64,000 nucleotides of DNA from Acetobacter nitrogenifigens DSM 23921 = NBRC 105050. Its GTDB lineage: Bacteria > Pseudomonadota > Alphaproteobacteria > Acetobacterales > Acetobacteraceae. The stretch lies in contig NZ_AUBI01000002.1 in assembly GCF_000429165.1 (NCBI RefSeq), positions 124,001-188,000 of the forward strand, in the 5' to 3' direction. Below are positions 46,557 through 54,723 of this stretch, in pieces (position 1 is the first letter of the stretch; each line of letters begins with the position of its first letter). The position numbers and the translations under genes are program-made. The notes under the pieces were generated by a model. That model was not told the DNA's origin. It saw nothing but the letters and a program-made list of their open reading frames with translations, and did no database searches.

Positions 46557-47552
46557 ATGACCGCCACTTCCCCCAGCGCGCCGGACGTCACCCACTCCCA
46601 CGCCACGTTTGCGGGAGTTATCTGTGGCGCAGGAGCAGGCGCGCTTTGGGGGCTGGTGTTTCTTGCGCCCGAATTGGTCCGGACGTTCGATCCGCTGTTC
46701 CTGACGAGCGGACGATACCTGTTTTACGGACTGATCTCGGCGGCCATGCTCGCGCCGCGATGGCGCCACTTCGCGGCTACGGTCTCGGCTGGCGAGTGGT
46801 TGGCGCTTATGAAGCTCGGGTTCGCCGGCAATATTCTCTACTATCTGTTGCTCTCGACCGCCGTGCAGAGCGGCGGCGTGGCCATGACGTCATTGGTCAT
46901 CGGGTTTCTGCCCGTCGCGGTCACGATCGTCGGCAGTCGCGACAAGGGGGCGGTATCGCTGGCGAAGCTGGCGCCATCGCTCCTGCTCTGCGCAGCCGGA
47001 GCGGTCTGTATCGGCTGGCAAACTGTGGCCGCGCCGTCGCAAATACCAGCGTCCGCGCGTCTGACCGGGTTGTTGAGCGCCATCGGCGCGCTTGTATCAT
47101 GGACGATCTACGCGGTCGGCAACAGCCGCTGGTTACGACGCCTTGATCACATATCCGCTCATGACTGGAATTTTCTGACGGGCGTCGTCACCGGAGCGCA
47201 GAGTCTCGTGCTTGTTCCGCTCGCATTCCTAATCGACCACGCCCATCACGACGCGACCGAGTGGACGCAGCTTGGCCTCGTGTCTCTGAGCGTTGCATTT
47301 TTGGCGTCCATCGTCGGCAACGCGCTGTGGAACCGCATGAGCCGTCTCCTGCCGCTCACGCTCACCGGCCAGATGATTCTCTTTGAGACGTTATTCGCGC
47401 TGATCTACGGATTTCTGTGGGAGAAGCGGCTGCCGCATGTCCTTGAAGCGGCGGCTTTCACGCTGGTCGCGTTAAGCGTCGTGACCTGCGTCGGGGCGCA
47501 TCGGAGCGCAGGGAGTCGAGCGCAGACAGTGGACGCCTCGCACCCGGTGTAA
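46557..47552 (+). CDS. EamA/DMT family transporter
   Basis: 331 residues with ten predicted membrane helices in two EamA repeats: GAGAGALWGLVFLAPELVR opening repeat one, and GLLSAIGALVSWTIYAVGNS opening repeat two, ending FETLFALIYGFLWEKRLP, the conserved end of the repeat. Drug/metabolite exporters of this type move amino acids, sugars or nucleosides. AGGA lies upstream of ATG 46557; the open frame to 46353 overlaps the upstream region of the SGNH gene and is rejected. Substrate unknown. Confidence 0.92.
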   Translation: MTATSPSAPDVTHSHATFAGVICGAGAGALWGLVFLAPELVRTFDPLFLTSGRYLFYGLISAAMLAPRWRHFAATVSAGEWLALMKLGFAGNILYYLLLSTAVQSGGVAMTSLVIGFLPVAVTIVGSRDKGAVSLAKLAPSLLLCAAGAVCIGWQTVAAPSQIPASARLTGLLSAIGALVSWTIYAVGNSRWLRRLDHISAHDWNFLTGVVTGAQSLVLVPLAFLIDHAHHDATEWTQLGLVSLSVAFLASIVGNALWNRMSRLLPLTLTGQMILFETLFALIYGFLWEKRLPHVLEAAAFTLVALSVVTCVGAHRSAGSRAQTVDASHPV

Positions 47553-47730
47553 AATCTGATGAAAGCATAGGTTCCTGGACGTCCGACGCCGCCGCAACGC
47601 CTGCCCGTCGCGAACTCATTCAGTAAACGCCCGGATCAGCGGACGCACACGTCCAGACGGTCCCTTACGTCGCCTGGTAGAGAACGAATCAGACGTCGCC
47701 TTACGGCGATGGCCGCTGGGCAGAACCGTC

Positions 47731-48849
47731 TCACGCCCCTGCCGGAGGGCGCCGCATCGTTCGACGCAAAGACTCCGCCACGGTCGCCGCCAGCTTGCGG
47801 TACGCTTGTGCGGCCTCGCTCTCCGGCGCCGCCGCCACGATCGGCGCGCCCGAATCAGCGCTGGCCCGGATATCCGCCAGCAGCGGAATTTCGCCCAAAA
47901 ACGGCGCGTCCAGTCGCGCCGCTTCCTCACGCGCGCCGCCATGGCCGAACAGTTCGGTCCGATGACCACAGTTGGGACAGCAGAAATATGACATGTTTTC
48001 AATCAACCCGAGCACCGGCACACGCGTCTTCTCGAACATCGCAATACCCCGCCGCGCGTCAAGCAACGCGATGTCCTGCGGCGTCGAGACGATGATCGCG
48101 CCGGTCAGCGTCGCCTTCTGCGCAAGCGTCAGCTGCGCGTCGCCAGTGCCGGGCGGCATGTCGATAATCAGAACGTCGAGCCTGCCCCAGTCCACGTCGT
48201 TGAGAAGCTGTCCAATCGCGCCCATAACCATGGGACCGCGCCAGATCATGGCCTGATTCTCATCGACCAGCATGCCGATCGACATGGCGGACACGCCCCA
48301 TGCGCGCGCAGGGATCAGCCGACCGTCGCGCACCTCCGGACGTTCGGCGACGCCGAGCATCCGGGGCAGAGACGGGCCATGAACGTCCGCGTCCATCAGA
48401 CCGACCGAAAGCCCCTCAAGCGCCAGTCCGACCGCAAGATTGACGGCGGTAGTCGATTTTCCGACGCCGCCTTTGCCCGAGGCCACGGCGATGACCGCTC
48501 CGACATCGAGCGACGATGCGCCGCCGCCCACGCCGCCGAGCGGGCGATGTCCGCCACCGGGCGCAGCGGGACGCTGGGCGGGCGTCTGCTCGCGGTGGGC
48601 CGTCAACATGACCTGGGAACGCACAGGCGCGAACGCGCTGTCCAGCGCATGCTCTGCGGCGCCGGTGAGGCGGTCCACAGCCGCAGCGTCGGCCGCAGCG
48701 ACGGTGAGCACCACACGCAAACGTCCGTCGACAATGGCGCATGACTCGACGCGCGCGATATCGAGAAGGCCGCGACCACTCGTCGCGTCAGCGACGTCGC
48801 GGAGGATTGCCTCGACCTCTGTTCGTTCAGGAACGCCACGCTGGGTCAT
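47731..48849 (-). CDS. Mrp/NBP35 family Fe-S cluster carrier ATPase
   Basis: 372 residues. N-terminal MIP18/DUF59 domain (residues 1-90), a Gly/Pro linker, then the P-loop ATPase: deviant Walker A SGKGGVGKSTTAVNLAVGL, DADVHGPSLPRMLG, LIIDMPPGTGDAQLTLAQ, and the cluster-binding CCPNCGH in ENMSYFCCPNCGH. Carries 4Fe-4S clusters to target proteins in the cytoplasm (ApbC-like). AAGGTGG precedes ATG 48849. Divergent from opgC across 202 bases. Confidence 0.95.
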   Translation of the reverse strand: MTQRGVPERTEVEAILRDVADATSGRGLLDIARVESCAIVDGRLRVVLTVAAADAAAVDRLTGAAEHALDSAFAPVRSQVMLTAHREQTPAQRPAAPGGGHRPLGGVGGGASSLDVGAVIAVASGKGGVGKSTTAVNLAVGLALEGLSVGLMDADVHGPSLPRMLGVAERPEVRDGRLIPARAWGVSAMSIGMLVDENQAMIWRGPMVMGAIGQLLNDVDWGRLDVLIIDMPPGTGDAQLTLAQKATLTGAIIVSTPQDIALLDARRGIAMFEKTRVPVLGLIENMSYFCCPNCGHRTELFGHGGAREEAARLDAPFLGEIPLLADIRASADSGAPIVAAAPESEAAQAYRKLAATVAESLRRTMRRPPAGA

Positions 48850-49051
48850 AACACCACCTTAATTTCACCTTCAGATGCCCGCGTTCGAACGGACGCCGGA
48901 GCGGCAGGGCGTCCCTACGCGCCCGCGCTCTGTTATCCATGCTGCAAGAAAGCGCAACCAGACTGGCTTTCAAGTCGCCGATACCTTTTAATAGCACACG
49001 GCCCGGTCTAGATCCGGTCGATCTGCTGGGACGCGCCGCTCAGGACAGGAT

Positions 49052-50323
49052 ATGACGGACCAATCATCCACAGCCACACTGAGTCGCGACGTGCCCGCCA
49101 GGCCCGGCCCACAAGCCTCGCCGGGCGACGTGGCAGACGAAGCGCCAGGCACGACCCATACGACGGAGGATGGCCCTCCGGGCAGCGCCCCGCAGCCGCC
49201 TTCCGTCCGGCCGCGGAGCAGCAGTCGCGACCATCGCATCGACGCCATGCGCGGCGCCGCGTTGCTGATGATGTTCGTCGATCACATTCCTCAAAATCTT
49301 CTGAACCGGCTGACCATGCGGAACGTAGGTTTCGCCGACGCGGCCGAAATTTTCGTGCTGCTGGCCGGATACGCCTCCTGGCTTGCTTACGGGCGCGGGT
49401 TCGCCAGGAACGGCGCCAGAGATACGGTGATCCGTATCGCCCGCCGCTGCGGCAAGCTCTACGTGGCGCAGACGCTGATGTTGCTTGTTTCGGTCTTCAC
49501 GATCCGCGAATGGCGCCGGTTCTCGCCGGTGCCCGTAGATTTTCTGGAGCCCGAACTGGCCCACGGGGTTTCGGATCTGTGGCGCGTGCTGCTGCTCGAC
49601 GCCCTTCCGGCCAATCTCAACATCCTTCCGCTCTATATGGTGCTTCTCGGGGCGTTTCCGCTTATCTACCTGCTGATCCGGGTCAGCCGCTTTCTCGCCC
49701 TCGGACTCAGCGCCGGGCTATGGCTGTTGATCAACGTCGACCCGACGGTGAATTTCCCTAACTGGCTCGATCCCGATGGATGGTATTTCGACCCGCTGGC
49801 GTGGCAGTTCCTGTTCGTCCTCGGGGCCTCCGCGGCGATCGAGGCCGGACGGCACGGGGGCGACCTGCCGTCGTATCGCTGGCTGAAGATCGCCGCCGCG
49901 CTTTATCTGACGTTCTCACTGGTGGAGGCGTTTCCCTGGGCGCAATGGGGATTGCCCGAATTGCGGCCGTTCGCATTGCCGTCCCCAGACAAAAGCACCC
50001 TCGCGCCGCTGCGCCTGCTCGACGTCATGGCGATTTTCTATCTTGTTCAGTCATCGTCCGTCGCGCGGACGCTCTCCCACTCACGCCTGGGGCAGGCGCT
50101 GGCGCTGGCGGGACGACACTCCCTCGAGATCTTCACGGCTGGCACCGTCCTCGACCTGTTTGGCAGACTGGTCTTCACCACCTTCGGAGCTGGGTGGCCA
50201 CTTCAGATTGTGGTGAACGGCGTGGGGCTGGGTCTTCTGTTCCTTGTCGCGCAGTTTTATGAACGTCGTCGCGTGCGGCAGCGCGCCGCCGCACCCGGCG
50301 GAGGCCCGGCCGTCGAGGCGTAA
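49052..50323 (+). CDS. opgC: OpgC domain membrane protein
   Basis: 423 residues. A 60-residue Pro/Ser/Gly-rich cytoplasmic leader is followed by about ten membrane helices. OpgC signatures: DHRIDAMRGAALLMMFVDHI, FADAAEIFVLLAGYASWLAY, LPLYMVLLGAFPLIYLL and GRHSLEIFTAGTVLDLFG. OpgC adds succinyl groups to osmoregulated periplasmic glucans in other proteobacteria; homologues may acylate other glycans. No opgG/opgH in the window. Followed 53 bases later by an SGNH hydrolase gene, likely in the same operon. Confidence 0.9.
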   Translation: MTDQSSTATLSRDVPARPGPQASPGDVADEAPGTTHTTEDGPPGSAPQPPSVRPRSSSRDHRIDAMRGAALLMMFVDHIPQNLLNRLTMRNVGFADAAEIFVLLAGYASWLAYGRGFARNGARDTVIRIARRCGKLYVAQTLMLLVSVFTIREWRRFSPVPVDFLEPELAHGVSDLWRVLLLDALPANLNILPLYMVLLGAFPLIYLLIRVSRFLALGLSAGLWLLINVDPTVNFPNWLDPDGWYFDPLAWQFLFVLGASAAIEAGRHGGDLPSYRWLKIAAALYLTFSLVEAFPWAQWGLPELRPFALPSPDKSTLAPLRLLDVMAIFYLVQSSSVARTLSHSRLGQALALAGRHSLEIFTAGTVLDLFGRLVFTTFGAGWPLQIVVNGVGLGLLFLVAQFYERRRVRQRAAAPGGGPAVEA

Positions 50324-50376
50324 GGCGGGGCGCATCCGCCCTCAGCCTCTCCAATAAGTTCGGAGAGTTGTTCCCG

Positions 50377-51030
50377 ATGACGTTCTTTCCTCGCCTGACC
50401 AGCCGTCTTGAAGCTGGCGAACCCGTGACTATCTGCCTGTTCGGTTCATCCACGACCGAAGGCGTGGGCGCCAGTTCACCGGAACATGGTTTTGCGCCGA
50501 TCTTCGCCCGGACATTCGAACCTTTCGCACGCGGCGGACTGACGATCGTCAATCTGGGGATTGGCGGCAATGGCGCGCGCGAGATGCACGCGCGTCTGCA
50601 ACCGGTTCTGAGCGCCAATGCCGATCTCGTGATCTGGCAGGGCGGCACCAACGACGCGTGGCAGAACGTCCCTCTCGCCGAGTTCGAGGACCTGACCCGC
50701 AAGGATCTGTCGACGTTGCGTGAGAGCGGCGCCGATCTGGCGATGATCGGGCCGCAATGGAGCCGGATGATGGAGGAATGCGCCGCATTCCCGGCGTTTC
50801 GTGACGCGACGCCTGCACTCGGGCGGGAACTGGGCGTGCCCGTGTTCGATCGTTATGGCCGCATGAAGTCCTGGTGCGCCGAATACGGGATGACGCGGGA
50901 CGATCTGTCGCCTGACGGCCTGCATATGGGCGATTTCGGCTACCGCCTGCTCGGCGAAGCCGTCGCGAACTGGGTGATCGAACTTACAGGGGCTGCGCAG
51001 GCCTGGGGCAGACCTGCCGTGATGTCGTGA
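50377..51030 (+). CDS. SGNH/GDSL hydrolase family protein
   Basis: 217 residues. Block I ICLFGSSTTEGVGASSP with the nucleophilic Ser, block II LGIGGNGAREMHARL, block III WQGGTNDAWQNV and block V LSPDGLHMGDFGYRL with Asp and His of the triad. No signal peptide is clear. GGAG precedes ATG 50377 (a TTG at 50368 is less likely). Position after opgC suggests a role in acylation or deacylation of the same glycan; that is inference. Confidence 0.9.
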   Translation: MTFFPRLTSRLEAGEPVTICLFGSSTTEGVGASSPEHGFAPIFARTFEPFARGGLTIVNLGIGGNGAREMHARLQPVLSANADLVIWQGGTNDAWQNVPLAEFEDLTRKDLSTLRESGADLAMIGPQWSRMMEECAAFPAFRDATPALGRELGVPVFDRYGRMKSWCAEYGMTRDDLSPDGLHMGDFGYRLLGEAVANWVIELTGAAQAWGRPAVMS

Positions 51031-51086
51031 GGTCTGCTCTCTTCTGAAAGGGAATGCAGTGCGGCTGTTGCGGCCGCAGGTGAGAT

Positions 51087-51578
51087 ATGCGCTTCACATT
51101 CCCCTCTTTAACAACTCTCGCCTGCCTCCATTCTCTGCCGGCGGTTGCGTTCGCCCAAGTCATAACACCAGCCGCGCAAGCGGACGCGTTCTACCATTGG
51201 TATCTGGATCAATCCGGAAGAGCGCAACCCGCTTTGATGGAATCGAAAATTACAGATTACGCCACCCCAAATCTTGTGAAGAGACTTCGTTCGACGTATC
51301 GAGCGAACGGCTTTGCCGAAGGCGCTGATTATTTTCTAAAAGTCCAGGATTATGATGAAACTGACTGAAAAAATCACATTTCCGCTTCGTTGCTAACGGC
51401 GTCCGGCGCCCAGGCTATGACATTGGTGACACTTGGATCCGTAGGGAAGGCAGATCTTTGCGTTCATTTTCAGAAGATTGGATCCATGTAGAAAATTTCC
51501 GATGTAGACGGGCCAGATATCAAAAATTCTTCCAAAAATTGCCATACGCACATTGCCGAAAAACCAACGCCGGAATAA
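51087..51578 (+). pseudogene. DUF3828-like secreted protein broken by two stop codons
   Basis: A signal peptide (MRFTFPSLTTLACLHSLPAV, then AFAQ) and FYHWYLDQSGRAQPALM begin the frame, which stops after 93 codons at TGA 51366-51368. The same frame then continues KNHISASLLTASGAQAMTLV to a second stop TAG at 51489-51491 and resumes KISDVDGPDIKNSSKN up to TAA 51576. Reading both internal stops as Trp gives DYDETD-W-KNHI and KIGSM-W-KISDVDG, which match the Trp positions expected in DUF3828-type proteins (163 residues). Both lesions are TGG to TGA/TAG, i.e. G-to-A. No frameshift is needed. Confidence 0.8.
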
Positions 51579-51888
51579 GCGACATGACCCCGGAACGCAG
51601 CGAGAATTCTGGAGATTGTCATCCTCGACTCGCGTTGACTTACGTAGAGGCACATCCTCTGTATTTGAGGGAGCATTGCCATCCGATCAGTTATTCCCGC
51701 TGCATGCGGCCGAATACCGGGCCAGGTGAAAAACGCAAAGGCACGAAGAGGAATATTTAACTTACGAATTTGCATGATTTTTATATAAATATTTTCAGTA
51801 TATTTTAAATATTTCAAAAAACTCACCCGGCAGCAAATCAAAACCCCTCCTATACCACGGCCACGCTCGCCAAACGTCCAGCCCTGCC
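51579..51888. other. AT-rich island downstream of dctA-like gene
   Basis: 310 bases, with a strongly AT-rich core (about 51750-51830) rich in AAATATTT-type palindromes and long A/T runs, very unlike its neighbours. No gene or U-tailed hairpin is resolved. It may serve as terminator region for the two convergent genes or be a remnant of transferred DNA. Confidence 0.5.
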
Positions 51889-53181
51889 CTAAGCGCCCCC
51901 TAGCGTCCGACGCGCCTGCTCCCGGTCCAGCGTCCCCTCCCACGCCGCGATGACCACAGGCGCGACGCAATTTCCAATAAGATTGCCGACGGAACGCGGA
52001 ATACCGACGAACCAGTCGACCGCCAGAAGCAGCACAAGACTCGCCACCGGAATGGATGGCGCCGCGCCAAGCGTGGCCGCCAGCACCACGATGGCGACGC
52101 CCGGCACGCCATGCGCGCCCTTCGACGTGATAAGCGCCGTCGCCAGCATGGCGAACATCTGGCCCCAGCCCAGGGGCGTGTGCGTCGCCTCCGCGAGAAA
52201 CACGACTGCGAAGCCAAGATAAATCGACAGCGCGTCGAGATTGAAAGAATATCCGGCAGGCGTCACCAGCCCGACGACCTGCCGCGACACGCCCATGCGC
52301 TCCAGCTTGGCCATGACGCTGGGCAGCACCGAATCCGAACTGGTCGTGGCGGCGACGATGACGATCTCTTCGCGCAGGTAACGCATGAAACGCAGAGGAT
52401 TGATCCCGCAGGCGAGCAGACAGCCGCCAAGCACTACGGTCATGAACACTGTGATCGCAACACAATATATCAGCACGAACGCTGCAAGACTCTCGATCGC
52501 CTCGAGCCCGTACTGCGCGGTCGTGGACGCCACGGCGCCAAACACCCCCAAAGGCGCAGTCGCGATGATATAGCGCATCATCCGCGAAAAGAGCGCGGTG
52601 AGACTGTCTGTCAGCTTTATGAGCGGGGCTCCTGCTGGCCCAATCTGCGCGAGGCAGCAACCGAACAGGATGGCGAAGACGAGAATCTGTAGAATATTAG
52701 CGTCAGCGAAGGCCGAAACGGGCGAACGCGGCACGAGAGCCAGCAGAAAACCGGTGACGCCGCCATTGTGCAGCAGATGCGCATTGCCCGCGAACGACGC
52801 CACCGCCTGTGCGTCCGCTTCCGTCGCGTGAAAATCGACGCCTGCGCCGGGGTGGATGAGCAACGCCGCGCCGACCGCAAGCAACAGGACCGCCGTCGTC
52901 ATGACCTCGAAATAGAGCAGGGCGCGCAAACCCAGCCGCCCGACGGTGCGCAGCGAGCCAGCGCTGACGATGCCTGTGACGATAATGCAGAACAGCAGCG
53001 GCCCGACCGCCATAACGATCAGGCGCAGGAACAGCGCGCTAAGCCAGCGCGTCTGCTCGGCGAAGGCAGAATCGAGCAGACCGACCAGAAGGCCGAGCGC
53101 TGTCGCCACCGCGACCTGAGAGAAAACGCCGAAGCGTGGCGACTTGCGTGCGGGTGGCGTTGCGTCCTGCGTAACAGTCAT
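51889..53181 (-). CDS. Dicarboxylate/amino acid:cation symporter (DAACS family)
   Basis: 430 residues with eight or more membrane helices. Family markers: FLRLIVMAVGPLLFCIIVTG (helix near the first motif), the serine-rich hairpin AATTSSDSVLPSVMAKLERM, TPAGYSFNLDALSIYLG and DWFVGIPRSVGNLIGNCVA. Members such as DctA and GltP import C4-dicarboxylates or glutamate/aspartate with protons or sodium. ATG 53181 is chosen with AGGA upstream; an earlier GTG at 53226 is possible. Substrate not decided from sequence. Confidence 0.93.
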   Translation of the reverse strand: MTVTQDATPPARKSPRFGVFSQVAVATALGLLVGLLDSAFAEQTRWLSALFLRLIVMAVGPLLFCIIVTGIVSAGSLRTVGRLGLRALLYFEVMTTAVLLLAVGAALLIHPGAGVDFHATEADAQAVASFAGNAHLLHNGGVTGFLLALVPRSPVSAFADANILQILVFAILFGCCLAQIGPAGAPLIKLTDSLTALFSRMMRYIIATAPLGVFGAVASTTAQYGLEAIESLAAFVLIYCVAITVFMTVVLGGCLLACGINPLRFMRYLREEIVIVAATTSSDSVLPSVMAKLERMGVSRQVVGLVTPAGYSFNLDALSIYLGFAVVFLAEATHTPLGWGQMFAMLATALITSKGAHGVPGVAIVVLAATLGAAPSIPVASLVLLLAVDWFVGIPRSVGNLIGNCVAPVVIAAWEGTLDREQARRTLGGA

Positions 53182-53557
53182 ACGTATGGGCGTTCCTGAG
53201 TTTTCAACTGGAGCCCAGTATTTCACGATAGTTCTGCCCGCGAAATGGGGGCGGATGCGCCCGGCTGGACCCTAAGCGTGCCAGGGCGCTTCAGACGTCA
53301 CGACTTCTGAGAAGCCGCCGATCCTGTTCGTCTGGGACCTGTCTGGAGGCCTGGGGTCATCGCCGCCCTTCAGGAGGCGCTGGCTTTCCTGTGACCATGA
53401 CAAGGGCGGCGGAGCGAAAATCTGCCCGCGCCGCCGGCCCAGACATGATGACAGCTATCCTTGCGACCGCGTCCCGCCCGGACGACCCCATCCCGTTGGC
53501 GACCAAATAGCGCCCCGCGTCGCCGCGCCCCATTCCCTCCATTGCCGGTCTTCCTGA
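53182..53557. other. Divergent intergenic region between symporter and glycosyltransferase-like gene
   Basis: 376 bases, GC-rich, without a convincing gene on either strand. It must hold the promoters of both flanking genes, but no clear -35/-10 pair stands out. Confidence 0.4.
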
Positions 53558-54484
53558 ATGCATTCTTCGCAACTGCACGTCGTCACTTCCCGCTCGAACC
53601 CGCTGCGCTGGCGAACCCCGGATCGCATCTATCGCGACTGGGCGCAGCACATTCTCGACAGCGGAGCGCAACTCACCGTCGTCGAGTGCCAGTACGGCGA
53701 CCGACCGTTCACCTGCGAGCTTCCCGGCGTCCGGCACGTCGGCGTGCGCGCGAACTCCATGGTGTGGGAGAAAGAACGGCTTCTGAATATCGGTATCGCC
53801 AGCCTGCCGCATGACTGGCGCACGGTCGCGTGGATCGACAGCGACGTGTTTTTTCGCCAGCCGGACTGGGCGCGCGAGACAGTGGAGGCGCTGCAACTCT
53901 TCGACGTGATTCAGCCGTGGTCCGATTGCTACGACCTTGGCCCGAACGGCGAGCATATGCAGCTTCACCGCTCCTTCTGCCGTCTCTGGATGGACGGTGA
54001 ACCGATCATGCAGGGGCCGCGCGCGCACCGGTCGCCGTATCGCTTCGCGCATCCCGGGTATGCGTGGGCGGCCACGCGTTCGGCGCTGGAGGCCACAGGT
54101 GGCCTGCTCGACATGGCCGCCCTGGGTTCGGCGGATCACCATATGGCGCTGGGACTGATCGGCCGGGCGCAGGAATCTTACCCGGGCAATATTTCGGAGG
54201 GGTACAAACGCCATGTCCTGCGCTGGCAGTCGCGGGCGATGCAGGCGATCAACGGGAATATCGGCGCGCTGGGCGGAACGATCGAGCACAGTTTCCATGG
54301 AGCCAAGCGCGATCGGGCTTATGAAAGCCGCTGGGACATTCTTGCGCGCAATCACTTCGACCCGGACGAGGATCTGAAGCGCAATGTCTGGCAGGCGTGG
54401 GAACTGGCCGGAAACAAGCCCCGTCTACGCCGCGAGATCGAACGTTATTTTCGCGCACGGAACGAAGACGCCAACGTGTTCTGA
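53558..54484 (+). CDS. Glycosyltransferase-like protein of unknown role
   Basis: 308 residues without membrane segments. The N-terminal LHVVTSRSNPLRWRTPDRIY and the DxD-like motif in VAWIDSDVFFRQPDWARE (about residue 90) suggest a GT-A nucleotide-sugar-binding fold; HPGYAWAATRSAL and ADHHMALGLIG follow, resembling the later acceptor region of such enzymes, and FHGAKRDRAYESRWDIL looks like the C-terminal ligand His. I do not recognise a named family. No ribosome-binding site is obvious at ATG 53558. It stands alone, between a symporter and an MBL hydrolase. Confidence 0.75.
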   Translation: MHSSQLHVVTSRSNPLRWRTPDRIYRDWAQHILDSGAQLTVVECQYGDRPFTCELPGVRHVGVRANSMVWEKERLLNIGIASLPHDWRTVAWIDSDVFFRQPDWARETVEALQLFDVIQPWSDCYDLGPNGEHMQLHRSFCRLWMDGEPIMQGPRAHRSPYRFAHPGYAWAATRSALEATGGLLDMAALGSADHHMALGLIGRAQESYPGNISEGYKRHVLRWQSRAMQAINGNIGALGGTIEHSFHGAKRDRAYESRWDILARNHFDPDEDLKRNVWQAWELAGNKPRLRREIERYFRARNEDANVF

Positions 54485-54551
54485 CAATCGTTAAACGCCA
54501 CTGCCCCAGGCGCCGCGTCCATGCAAACATGGACACTAAACAGAAAATATC

Positions 54552-54597
54552 GATATTATTAAGGAATTTTATTCCATTTCTATATCGAAATAATATC
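54552..54597. repeat. Nested inverted repeat in AT-rich spacer
   Basis: GATATTATT (54552-54560) is exactly complementary to AATAATATC (54589-54597); inside lies GGAAT...ATTCC. The 10-base palindrome ATATCGATAT overlaps the left arm. It lies between the glycosyltransferase-like and MBL genes in otherwise GC-rich DNA. Confidence 0.5.
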
Positions 54598-54723
54598 TGA
54601 GGGCCCGTTCGAAAACGGCGGCTTCATGCGTGAGGAACGCAGCCTCAACCGTTGAAGCAGAAGCACGGATACGGCGGCCGCAGACGTCGCCCTCCTCCCT
54701 CGCCTTGCGGCGCGGGATAGGGC

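Noticed and set aside
51470-52660. Minus-strand frame of 396 codons overlapping the symporter and AT-rich island
   Set aside because: Out of frame with the supported DAACS symporter and without homologous-looking sequence.
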